Below are positions 5,089 through 12,029 of a stretch of 13,266 bases of DNA, piece by piece. The stretch lies in NCBI GenBank assembly GCA_024278255.1, contig JAJRTP010000520.1, forward strand, positions 1-13,266, read 5' to 3'. Source of the DNA: Chloroflexota bacterium (GTDB taxonomy: Bacteria; Chloroflexota; Anaerolineae; Promineifilales; Promineifilaceae). Under the pieces are notes generated by a model. That model did no database searches, was not told the DNA's origin, and saw only the letters and a list, made by a program, of their open reading frames with translations. Position 1 is the first letter of the stretch. Each line of letters opens with the position of its first letter. The position numbers and the translations under genes were made by a program.

Positions 5089-8052
5089 ATGGAAATTCAA
5101 TACCCGGAACTACTGAAACGGCCGTTAGCCAAATCCGATCTGGAACAACTGGAACTCAATCCAGCCCATCTCACCACCCTCCTGTTCAGCCTGCCCAGCG
5201 TCACCAGCCAAAAACTGTTTCTGTCCCTCCACCTGCCCTGCCTCTCCGCCGCAGACCGGAACTTATTGGCTGACTGCCTCAAAACTAACGCCGACCAATA
5301 TCTGCGTTCCAACATAGACGCCTGTTTGAATGCGGCCGATCTCCTCTTCTACCTGGCCGACCTCAGCCACAACGACTTGTACCGTGCCCTGGGGCTGCGC
5401 GTCCAGGCCAACGCCTACGCCCACGGCGGCCTGGGTAAATACCAAAAAGCCATCGCCGCCTACGACGAAGCTGCCGCCATCTACAAAAAACACAACCTGA
5501 TAGTTCTGCAGGCCGGCTGCCAATTTGCCAAACTAACGCCGCTGGCCAACCTGGGCCAGCACGAAGAAGCATTTGCTCTGGGAGAATGGGCGGCTCAAAT
5601 TTTTAATCAGCACAACAAGCCCATTTTTCTGGCAAAATTGTACGTCAATTTGGGAGCTATTCGACGCCGTTTAGGCCAGGACAACCAAGCCCTGACCCTC
5701 TACGATAAAGCCCGGCAAATTTACCAACAACTCGACCAGGATGAAGATGCATCTCTGGCTCTGGGGCGCGTAGAGCAGAACCGGGCCGGCGCTTTAAGAC
5801 ATTTAGGTCGTTTTGCAGACGCCATTACGGCCAGCCAGACAGCCTACCAGTTGTTGCAAAAATCCGGGCAAACGGTGGAAGCTGCCCGCGCCCAGCAAAA
5901 CCTGGCTATCACTTATTTTGTTCTGGGGCGATACAATGAAGCATTAACCCTCTTGGATGAAGCCAGAGATGTTTTTCTGCAGGATGACCGGCCGCGTGAC
6001 GCTATTCTGGTAGAACTGTTCACCAGCGATTGCCTGCTGCAACTGCACCGTTATGCCGATGTGCTGGAAAAGTGCCGGCAGGTGCGCCAGCTTTTTGCCA
6101 AAATCGGCTCCGAGTATGAGGTAGCCCAATCCTATCTCAATGAAGCGACGGCTCTGGCCCATCTGCGCCGCTATGACGAAGCGATAAAGACGCTGGCGAA
6201 CGGCCGATCCATTTTTGCCGAACAAGGGAATGATCGCTGGGTTGCCGCGACCGATCTGGCTAAAGCGTTGATGCTGCTGCGCCAGGGGGAAACGGATGCC
6301 TGCCGGGATACGGCCGTATCCTGCGCCGCGGTATTCACCCAACTCAACCTGCCCCTGGAACAAGCCCAATCCCTCCTCATCGCCGCCGAAGCTGCCCTGG
6401 AACTGGACGACATCGCCAGCGCCTTAAAATTCATCACGCCCGTTGAGCAGTTCAGCCGCGAACACGATTTGCCCCTGTTGGCTTACCAGACAGCTCGCTT
6501 GCGGGGACAGGCCGCCGCCAGTCAAGGTAACTTTGATCAGGCGCGGGCCGAGTACGAAGAGGCGATCCACCAATTGGAACGGTTACGCGGCCGTCTCATG
6601 CTGGAATTTCGCTCAGATTTTTTGCTGGACAAGGAAAATCTATACGAAGACCTGGTAGAAACCTGCCTGGAACTAGGTCAGCCGGAAGACGCTCTGGCCT
6701 ATGCCGAGCGGGCCAAATCACGCGCTCTGCTGGAACTGCTGGCCTTCCGCGTAGACCTGGGCGTGCAAGCCCGCGCCCCGGAAGATGAACCGCTGGTGAC
6801 TGAACTGACCCGCCTACGGGCAGAACGGGACAATTTGTACCGGCGACAAGCGGCTTACGACGCCGCCCCACAGCGCGATGCAGGGCAAAAGCAGCTTCAG
6901 CAGCACGCCCTCACTCTGGAAAAACAGATCACCGATTTGTGGCACCGCCTGCTCATCCGCAATGCCGACTATGCCCGTGATGCCTCCCTCTGGCAGGTGC
7001 GGGCGGAATCGGTGCAGCCTCATCTGGATGAAGGCACGGTCCTGGTTGAGTACTTCACCATTCGGGATCAATTGGTCGCTTTTCTGGTGACGCGGGATGC
7101 TGTCTGGTCTCATCCGGTTTGCGGCCAAATAAGCCAGGTAAAAAAGCTGCTGCAACATATCTGGCTCAATTTGCGCTCTGTACCGCGCAGTAATCCGGCG
7201 CAAATATCACGCCTCACCCAAAATATCCAGGGTGTTCTGGCCAAGCTGTACGCCTCTGTATGGCAGCCGCTGGCCGATGATTTGGCCGGTGTGGAGAAGA
7301 TCATTATCGTGCCGCATGGCCCTTTGCACTATCTGCCTTTCCCTGCACTGTACCATCAAGGGCAGTATTTGCTGGAGCAGCACGTGCTGAGTTACCTGCC
7401 CAACGCCAGCCTGCTGAGCTATATTCAGCCCCCCCAGGTAACGGATGTTCGGCTGACCGCTTTGTGCCATTCGTATGACGGTCGTTTACCCCACACTTAC
7501 GACGAAGCGCAAACCATCGCCAACTTGTGGCAGGGTCAGGTTTTTGCGGAAGAAGAAGCCACACTGGCCCACCTGCGCCAGCAAATAACCCACAGCGATG
7601 TGCTGCACCTGGCCGTCCACGCCGATTTCCGCCCGGACAACCCCCTCTTTTCCGGGCTGGCCCTGGCCGATGGCTGGCTGACGACGTTGGACATCTTCAA
7701 TCTGAAAATGAACGCCGCTTTGGTCACTTTAAGCGCCTGCCAGACGGGGCGCAGTGCGATTGGCGGCGGGGATGAACTGCTGGGGTTGATGCGCGCTTTT
7801 CTCTCGGCGGGAGCGGCCTCTTTGGTACTCAGCCTGTGGGCCGTAGAGGATCGATCTACAGCCCGGCTGATGGAGATGTTTTACCAGGAACTGTACGCCG
7901 GACAATCAAAAGCCGTCGCGCTGCGTCAGGCACAGATGAATATTTTGCAGGGAAACATGGACTTACCGGACAGGGAAACGGCCGTCCTCTACCAACATCC
8001 CTATTTTTGGGCGCCATTTTATCTGGTGGGCGATGCGGGGCCTTTGATTTGA
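5089..8052 (+). CDS. TPR-CHAT domain protein (caspase-fold cysteine protease)
   Basis: 987 residues. About 95-545 is a long array of tetratricopeptide-type helical hairpins (for example GKYQKAIAAYDEAAAIYKK 116-134, GQDNQALTLYDKARQIYQQL 196-215, GRYNEALTLLDEARDVF 280-296, GNFDQARAEYEEAIHQL 480-496). About 570-640 is a charged helical linker, probably coiled coil. About 645-985 is the CHAT domain of the caspase/separase clan: VEYFTIRDQLVAFLV, IIIVPHGPLHYLPFPAL (738-754), catalytic His844 in HLAVHADF, catalytic Cys884 in SACQTG, then GGGDELLGLMRAFLSAGA and a terminal HPYFWAPFYLVGD. Both catalytic residues are intact, so it should be an active endopeptidase that the TPR array holds in check or targets. 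The ATG lacks a Shine-Dalgarno, and an in-frame stop at 5065 excludes a longer form. No signal peptide, so cytoplasmic. Substrate unknown; the neighbouring anti-sigma and subtilase are candidates. Confidence 0.93.
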   Translation: MEIQYPELLKRPLAKSDLEQLELNPAHLTTLLFSLPSVTSQKLFLSLHLPCLSAADRNLLADCLKTNADQYLRSNIDACLNAADLLFYLADLSHNDLYRALGLRVQANAYAHGGLGKYQKAIAAYDEAAAIYKKHNLIVLQAGCQFAKLTPLANLGQHEEAFALGEWAAQIFNQHNKPIFLAKLYVNLGAIRRRLGQDNQALTLYDKARQIYQQLDQDEDASLALGRVEQNRAGALRHLGRFADAITASQTAYQLLQKSGQTVEAARAQQNLAITYFVLGRYNEALTLLDEARDVFLQDDRPRDAILVELFTSDCLLQLHRYADVLEKCRQVRQLFAKIGSEYEVAQSYLNEATALAHLRRYDEAIKTLANGRSIFAEQGNDRWVAATDLAKALMLLRQGETDACRDTAVSCAAVFTQLNLPLEQAQSLLIAAEAALELDDIASALKFITPVEQFSREHDLPLLAYQTARLRGQAAASQGNFDQARAEYEEAIHQLERLRGRLMLEFRSDFLLDKENLYEDLVETCLELGQPEDALAYAERAKSRALLELLAFRVDLGVQARAPEDEPLVTELTRLRAERDNLYRRQAAYDAAPQRDAGQKQLQQHALTLEKQITDLWHRLLIRNADYARDASLWQVRAESVQPHLDEGTVLVEYFTIRDQLVAFLVTRDAVWSHPVCGQISQVKKLLQHIWLNLRSVPRSNPAQISRLTQNIQGVLAKLYASVWQPLADDLAGVEKIIIVPHGPLHYLPFPALYHQGQYLLEQHVLSYLPNASLLSYIQPPQVTDVRLTALCHSYDGRLPHTYDEAQTIANLWQGQVFAEEEATLAHLRQQITHSDVLHLAVHADFRPDNPLFSGLALADGWLTTLDIFNLKMNAALVTLSACQTGRSAIGGGDELLGLMRAFLSAGAASLVLSLWAVEDRSTARLMEMFYQELYAGQSKAVALRQAQMNILQGNMDLPDRETAVLYQHPYFWAPFYLVGDAGPLI

Positions 8053-8065
8053 TTGGTTATGCTGG

Positions 8066-8079
8066 AAAACGGCCGTTTT
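8066..8079. repeat. 14-bp palindrome between the TPR-CHAT and subtilase genes
   Basis: AAAACGGCCGTTTT is perfectly symmetric, contains one ACGGCCGT copy and is followed by two more T residues. It is the main feature of the 76-bp gap between the two protease genes. As RNA it could form only a five-base-pair stem with a four-base loop, so at most it is a weak attenuator. The two genes are probably still co-transcribed. Confidence 0.45.
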
Positions 8080-8128
8080 TTACGTTTATCCAGTTGAACC
8101 CATTGTGACCATACATTAGGAGGGAAAA

Positions 8129-9745
8129 ATGACTTTAGCAGACAGTAATACATTTATAATCATATTGGCAGTTGTCCTACTCATTGCCGGCCTCATTATT
8201 GGCTGGCTGTTAGGCCGCCGGCCACAAAGCGACGATGGAAAAAAACCGCCGCCTAAGCCGGTACCTCGACCCGTCTCTTTTGCCAACAATCAAATCATTC
8301 TGGCCGGAACAAGACCCGCTATCAATCAATTTGTGGAGAACACCTCGACCGATTTTGGTTTCAGACTGGTCAGAATGCCTTACCGGCAAATTCCAGTCCA
8401 CGTCTTTAATCCAGAAGCGAGATATTCTAAAGATGAAGGAGCCTCCCAACAACTCAGTCCGGACGAAGCCGCCAACCAGGTCGCTGTCATTTGCGGTCTG
8501 GTGACAGAAACTTTCCGGATTGCCGAAAACCAACAAGGCCTTACCCTGGCCCAAATCCAGGAATTAGCCACCAATAATGGTCTCATCGCTGACCGTAACT
8601 ATAAAACGGGGCGTCCTGTTTTGGTGTTTGAAGGGGACCCGGAATCAACGGAAGGATTTCCTTTTATGGATGCGAATCCCGGAGCCGCGGAAAAGGCTTT
8701 TTTCAACCAATGGGCATTTCACCGGCCGGATAATAGTAACGGCCGTATAGGCATTCAACTTTACAACGAGTTATTCGATCCTCCCGGTAATGATTTTGAC
8801 GAACCGGCCGATGTTAAAAACAACCGCACAGTGACACCAGATGGCCAAGGCATAATCGTAGCTGTATTCGACACCTCTCCCTACGATAATTACAAGGCCT
8901 TGGTCAATCAGGATGTAGCCATTCCCCCGCCCAATTCCGGCGGCCGCAGCGTACAACAAGTGGCACATTACGCCGTTCCCGGCCTGCCCGATGCCCGCGA
9001 TCACGGTCTTTTTGGCATCAGCCTGATAAAAGCAGTGGCTCCGGAATGTGAATGTCGTCTTTATCGGGTGCTGAATGATTCCAACCGGGGCGACCTGAAC
9101 ATTTTGTTACAGGCTTTAGACCAGTTTATTCTGGACATGGCGGCCCGCAACGGCAATGACCAGCCGCTAAAAAATTGTGTTATCAATTTGAGCCTCGGCA
9201 TTACTGTCGAACCGGATGAGTCATCAAGTGAAGGGTCTTTGGTTCCCGCTTTGACGCAAAAGCTGAAATGTATGCACAAGTTAGGCGCTGTTATAGTCGC
9301 CGCATCAGGTAACGATTCGGCAGAATTGGTTAATCCGCTGCCGGCTCAAATACCGGCTGCCTTCGATTTCGTGATTGGTGTTGGCGCCAGCAACAGCAGC
9401 GGCGGCCGTAGTCGTTTCTCAAACCTGGGGGATGTCTATGCGCCCGGCGGGGAGAACGATCAAGTCATTCCAGTGGTGTGCAGTGACACAAATGACGATG
9501 ATTGTGTGATTGGTTTCGCCCAATCCATATCGCCTGATACCAAATTCGCCTATTGGCGCGGCACTTCTTTCTCAGCGCCTATAGTTAGCGGGTTGGCCGC
9601 CCTGCTCTTGAATAAAGGGGTGGAGCCGGCGCAGGTGAAGGGCAAGATTATTGCGGAATCTACGCCCATGTCACCGCCGGTAACAACGACAACTGCTGGC
9701 AGTCAAGTAGGTGGGATTATCAACATTCCAAAAACTGCGAATTGA
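8129..9745 (+). CDS. Membrane-anchored S8 family (subtilisin-like) serine protease
   Basis: 538 residues with a strong ribosome site, AGGAGGG, four bases before the ATG. Residues 9-29 are a single hydrophobic helix with no evident signal-peptidase site. A basic, proline-rich segment (RRPQ...KKPPPKPVPRP, 30-48) follows. About 51-235 is an uncharacterised region, perhaps a propeptide-like or substrate domain (IILAG near its start, ADRNY at 154-158). The catalytic domain is about 236-538: Asp248 in VAVFDTS, His292 in DHGLFGISLI, oxyanion Asn395 in AASGND, nucleophile Ser480 in GTSFSAP. The triad is complete. The Asp motif DTS, in place of the common DTG/DSG, and HGLFG, in place of HGT, mark a divergent subfamily. 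The acidic N-terminus and basic post-helix segment predict the catalytic domain in the cytoplasm. It follows the TPR-CHAT gene by 76 bp, and the two proteases are probably one unit. Confidence 0.92.
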   Translation: MTLADSNTFIIILAVVLLIAGLIIGWLLGRRPQSDDGKKPPPKPVPRPVSFANNQIILAGTRPAINQFVENTSTDFGFRLVRMPYRQIPVHVFNPEARYSKDEGASQQLSPDEAANQVAVICGLVTETFRIAENQQGLTLAQIQELATNNGLIADRNYKTGRPVLVFEGDPESTEGFPFMDANPGAAEKAFFNQWAFHRPDNSNGRIGIQLYNELFDPPGNDFDEPADVKNNRTVTPDGQGIIVAVFDTSPYDNYKALVNQDVAIPPPNSGGRSVQQVAHYAVPGLPDARDHGLFGISLIKAVAPECECRLYRVLNDSNRGDLNILLQALDQFILDMAARNGNDQPLKNCVINLSLGITVEPDESSSEGSLVPALTQKLKCMHKLGAVIVAASGNDSAELVNPLPAQIPAAFDFVIGVGASNSSGGRSRFSNLGDVYAPGGENDQVIPVVCSDTNDDDCVIGFAQSISPDTKFAYWRGTSFSAPIVSGLAALLLNKGVEPAQVKGKIIAESTPMSPPVTTTTAGSQVGGIINIPKTAN

Positions 9746-9816
9746 TTTGCCGGAAAAACGGCCGTCACCCCGTTTATATTCTATAGAGAGGAAAAAGGTT
9801 GTTTCAGTCTTTAATG

Positions 9817-9844
9817 GTCGGGCGGGTTTACAAACTCGCCCGAC
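9817..9844. terminator. Shared hairpin between the convergent subtilase and glycine-zipper genes
   Basis: GTCGGGCGGGT (9817-9827) pairs with ACTCGCCCGAC (9834-9844) through 11 positions, including one G-T pair, around a six-base loop. On the plus strand it is followed by TAATATTTTT, giving a plausible terminator 70 bp after the subtilase stop. The stop codon of the minus-strand small gene falls in the loop, so one arm encodes that protein's last residues. On the minus strand no T-run follows immediately. Confidence 0.6.
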
Positions 9845-10100
9845 TAATATTTTTCCGCACACTATCTACACATCCCAGCGCAGCGCCCAGCAATGCCCCT
9901 TCAACCAGACCAACCATCGCGCCATACAGCACATCCGGCATGGCTGCGGCCCGAATCATGCTGTCCCACAGCAGACACCACAAACCGGCGCTGATGATTG
10001 CCCCCAGTAATACCCCTAACAAAGAGCCTAGCACTGCCCCTTCCCCCATGCTCCAAATCAAATTCTCAATATCTGCTTTAGACAGGTTCAATTTCCGCAT
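9828..10100 (-). CDS. Small double glycine-zipper membrane protein, unknown function
   Basis: 90 residues from ATG 10100, which has GGAG five bases upstream; an in-frame GTG at 10106 would add two. Two hydrophobic helices (about 18-45 and 57-77) each carry glycine every fourth residue: G21, G25, G29, G33 in the first and G60, G64, G68, G72, G76 in the second. GxxxG ladders of this kind are known to pack helices tightly and to drive oligomerisation in the membrane. The polar N-terminus (KADIEN) and basic C-terminus (VRKNISR) would both be cytoplasmic in a hairpin topology. It converges on the subtilase gene and shares its terminator hairpin. I do not recognise a named family. A plus-strand frame at 9799-10197 overlapping it is a shadow with no domain. 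Confidence 0.7.
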   Translation of the reverse strand: MRKLNLSKADIENLIWSMGEGAVLGSLLGVLLGAIISAGLWCLLWDSMIRAAAMPDVLYGAMVGLVEGALLGAALGCVDSVRKNISRASL

Positions 10101-10222
10101 TCTCACTCCATTTTGCCGTCTTGCTCATGGTTTAGTGGCGAGCAAACAATCATTTAATGGTAAAGAATCGCTGTGTAAAGACAACGGCCGTTCATAGTCA
10201 GTTAATGCTTGGCAATTGTTTG

Positions 10223-10257
10223 AAATTGGTTCATTCTGGGAGAATGAACCAATTTTT
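10223..10257 (+). repeat. Hairpin repeat, copy 1 (terminator-like), upstream of the PEP/pyruvate-binding gene
   Basis: Perfect 14-bp arms AATTGGTTCATTCT (10224-10237) and AGAATGAACCAATT (10241-10254) enclose GGG, and TTTTT covers 10253-10257. It matches a second hairpin at 11997-12027 with paired base changes. It lies in an intergenic stretch with no plus-strand gene immediately upstream, so as a terminator it would only stop read-through from the subtilase block. It may instead be a dispersed palindromic repeat. Confidence 0.75.
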
Positions 10258-10270
10258 GCCCATTTCGTTA

Positions 10271-10276
10271 TATAAT
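10271..10276 (+). promoter_or_regulatory. Candidate -10 box for the PEP/pyruvate-binding gene
   Basis: A consensus TATAAT lies 33 bp before the ATG at 10309. No good -35 is present at 16-18 bp; that position falls inside the right arm of the hairpin repeat. Start of transcription would be near 10283. Confidence 0.4.
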
Positions 10277-10308
10277 AGACGACAGATCAGAAATTTGCGG
10301 AGGTTCCC

Positions 10309-11991
10309 ATGCCCACAGCCCCACTCAGAAGCGTCACGCCTACCATTGACGTCTACGTAAAATTGGCCCAATATCCCATCATGTCCGACCGTATTCGCCT
10401 GCGAATGCGCGAAGAGCTTTTCCGGCGCGGCGTCATCAGCCAGCAAAAATTCGAGAAAGAAGTCAAAAAGATGGCCGTTGAGTCGCAGCAGCGCGAAGGT
10501 CTGCGGGACCCTTCAAACCAGGAAGATGAAGTGACCTGGCAAAAGAGAGTGGAGATTGTCCGGGAAATGCACACCGATATGTACTTCGCCAACAATCTGG
10601 GCAGCGGCTTGCTGGACCAATTAATTGAGGAAGTCCTACGCAACGATGAAACCCTGGATGAAGCCACCGACCTCAACTTTAACCCGGAAATTGCCCCGTG
10701 GGCTTTGCTCTTTTCCCAGGGAGAAATTTACGACGCCCTGCCTCCGCCGGAAAAAGAAAAAATCAAACATCACTTGCAGGAAATCAAAGTCGTCCTGATC
10801 AAACGGTTGATGAGCGACCAACTGCCCTTTATCGCCGTAGCCCGCCACGTGTTCAACATCAGCGATTTGCGCTGGGTTTATGAACGGATGATTGGCGGCG
10901 GGAAAATTGGCGGCAAGGCCAGCGGCATGATGCTGGCCTGGAAAATTCTGGCAAAAAACGAACCGGATTGGGGGCCACACATTCAGCAGCAGGTGGACAT
11001 CCCGGAAACATTTTTCATCGGGTCGGAAATCATTTATGAATTTATCTATCACAACAAATTAACCCGCTTCCTTAACCAAAAATATCTCTCCAAAGAGGAA
11101 ATGGAACAGCAGTATCCGGCGATTGTAAAAGCCCATCTGGCGGCAGATTTACCCGATATTACGGTGGAACAGTTACGGGAAACGCTGGAAAGATTGAACG
11201 GCCGTCCCTTCATCGTACGGTCTTCCAGCCTGTTGGAAGACCACATTGCCTACTCGTTTGCCGGGCAGTACCGCAGCTACTTCTGTCCCAATCAACGAGA
11301 CCCGGAAGCCAATTTACAAGCTCTGAAAGAGGCCATCAAACGGGTTTACGCCAGCACATTTAATCCCAGGGCGATGGCTGAACGCCAGAAACACGGCTTG
11401 ATTGATTACGATGAGCGCATGGCGATTATGATTCAACCGCTGGTGGGGCATGTTTACGGCCGTTACTTCCTCCCCACCGTCATCGGCACTGGCCGCAGCG
11501 ACACCCCCTGGCACAAAAACACGGTCATGCAGGTGGAAGATGGCTGCTTACGGCTGGTCTGGGGTCTGGCCGGCCGCATCGTAGACCCGCTCAATACCCA
11601 ACAAAGCAGCATTATCATGCTCAGCCACCCCCAAAAACGGCCGGAACAAACCGAAGGCACCCCCTATTCTCAAACCCAGCGAGAAGTCCGTTTGATCGAT
11701 CTGGACACCAACGAGCAAAAAACACTGCCCGTCAAGAAGGTATTGAAACCCGATTATCCCTTCCTGGAGTATGTCGCCACGCCGGACCCGGAACACCTCG
11801 ATAGTTATCACATCACCTTCGACTATCTGGCCCAAGACCCCAAGTTCGTCAAGCTGATGCGCAGCGCCCTCATGCGTCTCAAAAAAGTGTACCAAAAACC
11901 GGTCGTTGTCGAGTTCACCGTAGACATCATCCCTGCGCGCACAGGCGTTGATTACAAACTGTACATCCTGCAATGTCACACAAGTGACTGA
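10309..11991 (+). CDS. PEP/pyruvate-binding (PPDK_N-type ATP-grasp) domain protein
   Basis: 560 residues, with GGAGG five bases before the ATG. Residues 1-190 are largely helical and unrecognised. About 195-430 matches the nucleotide-binding N-terminal domain of PEP synthase and pyruvate phosphate dikinase: GGGKIGGKASGMMLAWKIL (196-214), PFIVRSSSLLEDHIAYSFAG (300-319, the equivalent of VRSS-x3-ED-x4-SFAGQ), RVYASTFNPRAMAERQKHG (345-363) and MAIMIQPLVG (371-380). The C-terminal VVVEFTVD and LYILQC resemble the strand pair that closes this fold. The swivelling phosphohistidine domain (TxxGGxTSHAA type) and the TIM-barrel PEP domain are absent, so it cannot be a complete PEP synthase. It may phosphorylate a separate partner, or use ATP for regulation. 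Flanked on both sides by hairpin repeats and probably a single-gene unit. Confidence 0.85.
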   Translation: MPTAPLRSVTPTIDVYVKLAQYPIMSDRIRLRMREELFRRGVISQQKFEKEVKKMAVESQQREGLRDPSNQEDEVTWQKRVEIVREMHTDMYFANNLGSGLLDQLIEEVLRNDETLDEATDLNFNPEIAPWALLFSQGEIYDALPPPEKEKIKHHLQEIKVVLIKRLMSDQLPFIAVARHVFNISDLRWVYERMIGGGKIGGKASGMMLAWKILAKNEPDWGPHIQQQVDIPETFFIGSEIIYEFIYHNKLTRFLNQKYLSKEEMEQQYPAIVKAHLAADLPDITVEQLRETLERLNGRPFIVRSSSLLEDHIAYSFAGQYRSYFCPNQRDPEANLQALKEAIKRVYASTFNPRAMAERQKHGLIDYDERMAIMIQPLVGHVYGRYFLPTVIGTGRSDTPWHKNTVMQVEDGCLRLVWGLAGRIVDPLNTQQSSIIMLSHPQKRPEQTEGTPYSQTQREVRLIDLDTNEQKTLPVKKVLKPDYPFLEYVATPDPEHLDSYHITFDYLAQDPKFVKLMRSALMRLKKVYQKPVVVEFTVDIIPARTGVDYKLYILQCHTSD

Positions 11992-11996
11992 ATCCG

Positions 11997-12027
11997 GATT
12001 GGTTCAATCTGCGAGATTGAACCAATC
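11997..12027 (+). repeat. Hairpin repeat, copy 2 (terminator-like), between convergent genes
   Basis: Perfect 14-bp arms GATTGGTTCAATCT (11997-12010) and AGATTGAACCAATC (12014-12027) around GCG. It lies five bp after the stop of the PEP/pyruvate-binding gene and two bp before the stop of zwf on the other strand. Only TTTC follows on the plus strand. It differs from copy 1 at the arm ends and at one internal pair, and each change is matched in the opposite arm. Confidence 0.75.
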
Positions 12028-12029
12028 TT

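Noticed and set aside
5028..5273. Plus-strand frame overlapping the start of the TPR-CHAT gene
   Set aside because: Pro/Ser/Thr-rich out-of-frame translation typical of a shadow; the TPR-CHAT frame is unambiguous.
8053..8128. Terminator between TPR-CHAT and subtilase genes
   Set aside because: The palindrome at 8066-8079 can make only a five-base-pair stem; not strong enough to call a terminator.
9799..10197. Plus-strand open frame of 132 codons
   Set aside because: It begins with TTG, runs through the hairpin and opposite to the small membrane gene, and its Ser/Pro/Ala-rich translation has no domain; the minus-strand gene has a proper ribosome site and coherent helices.
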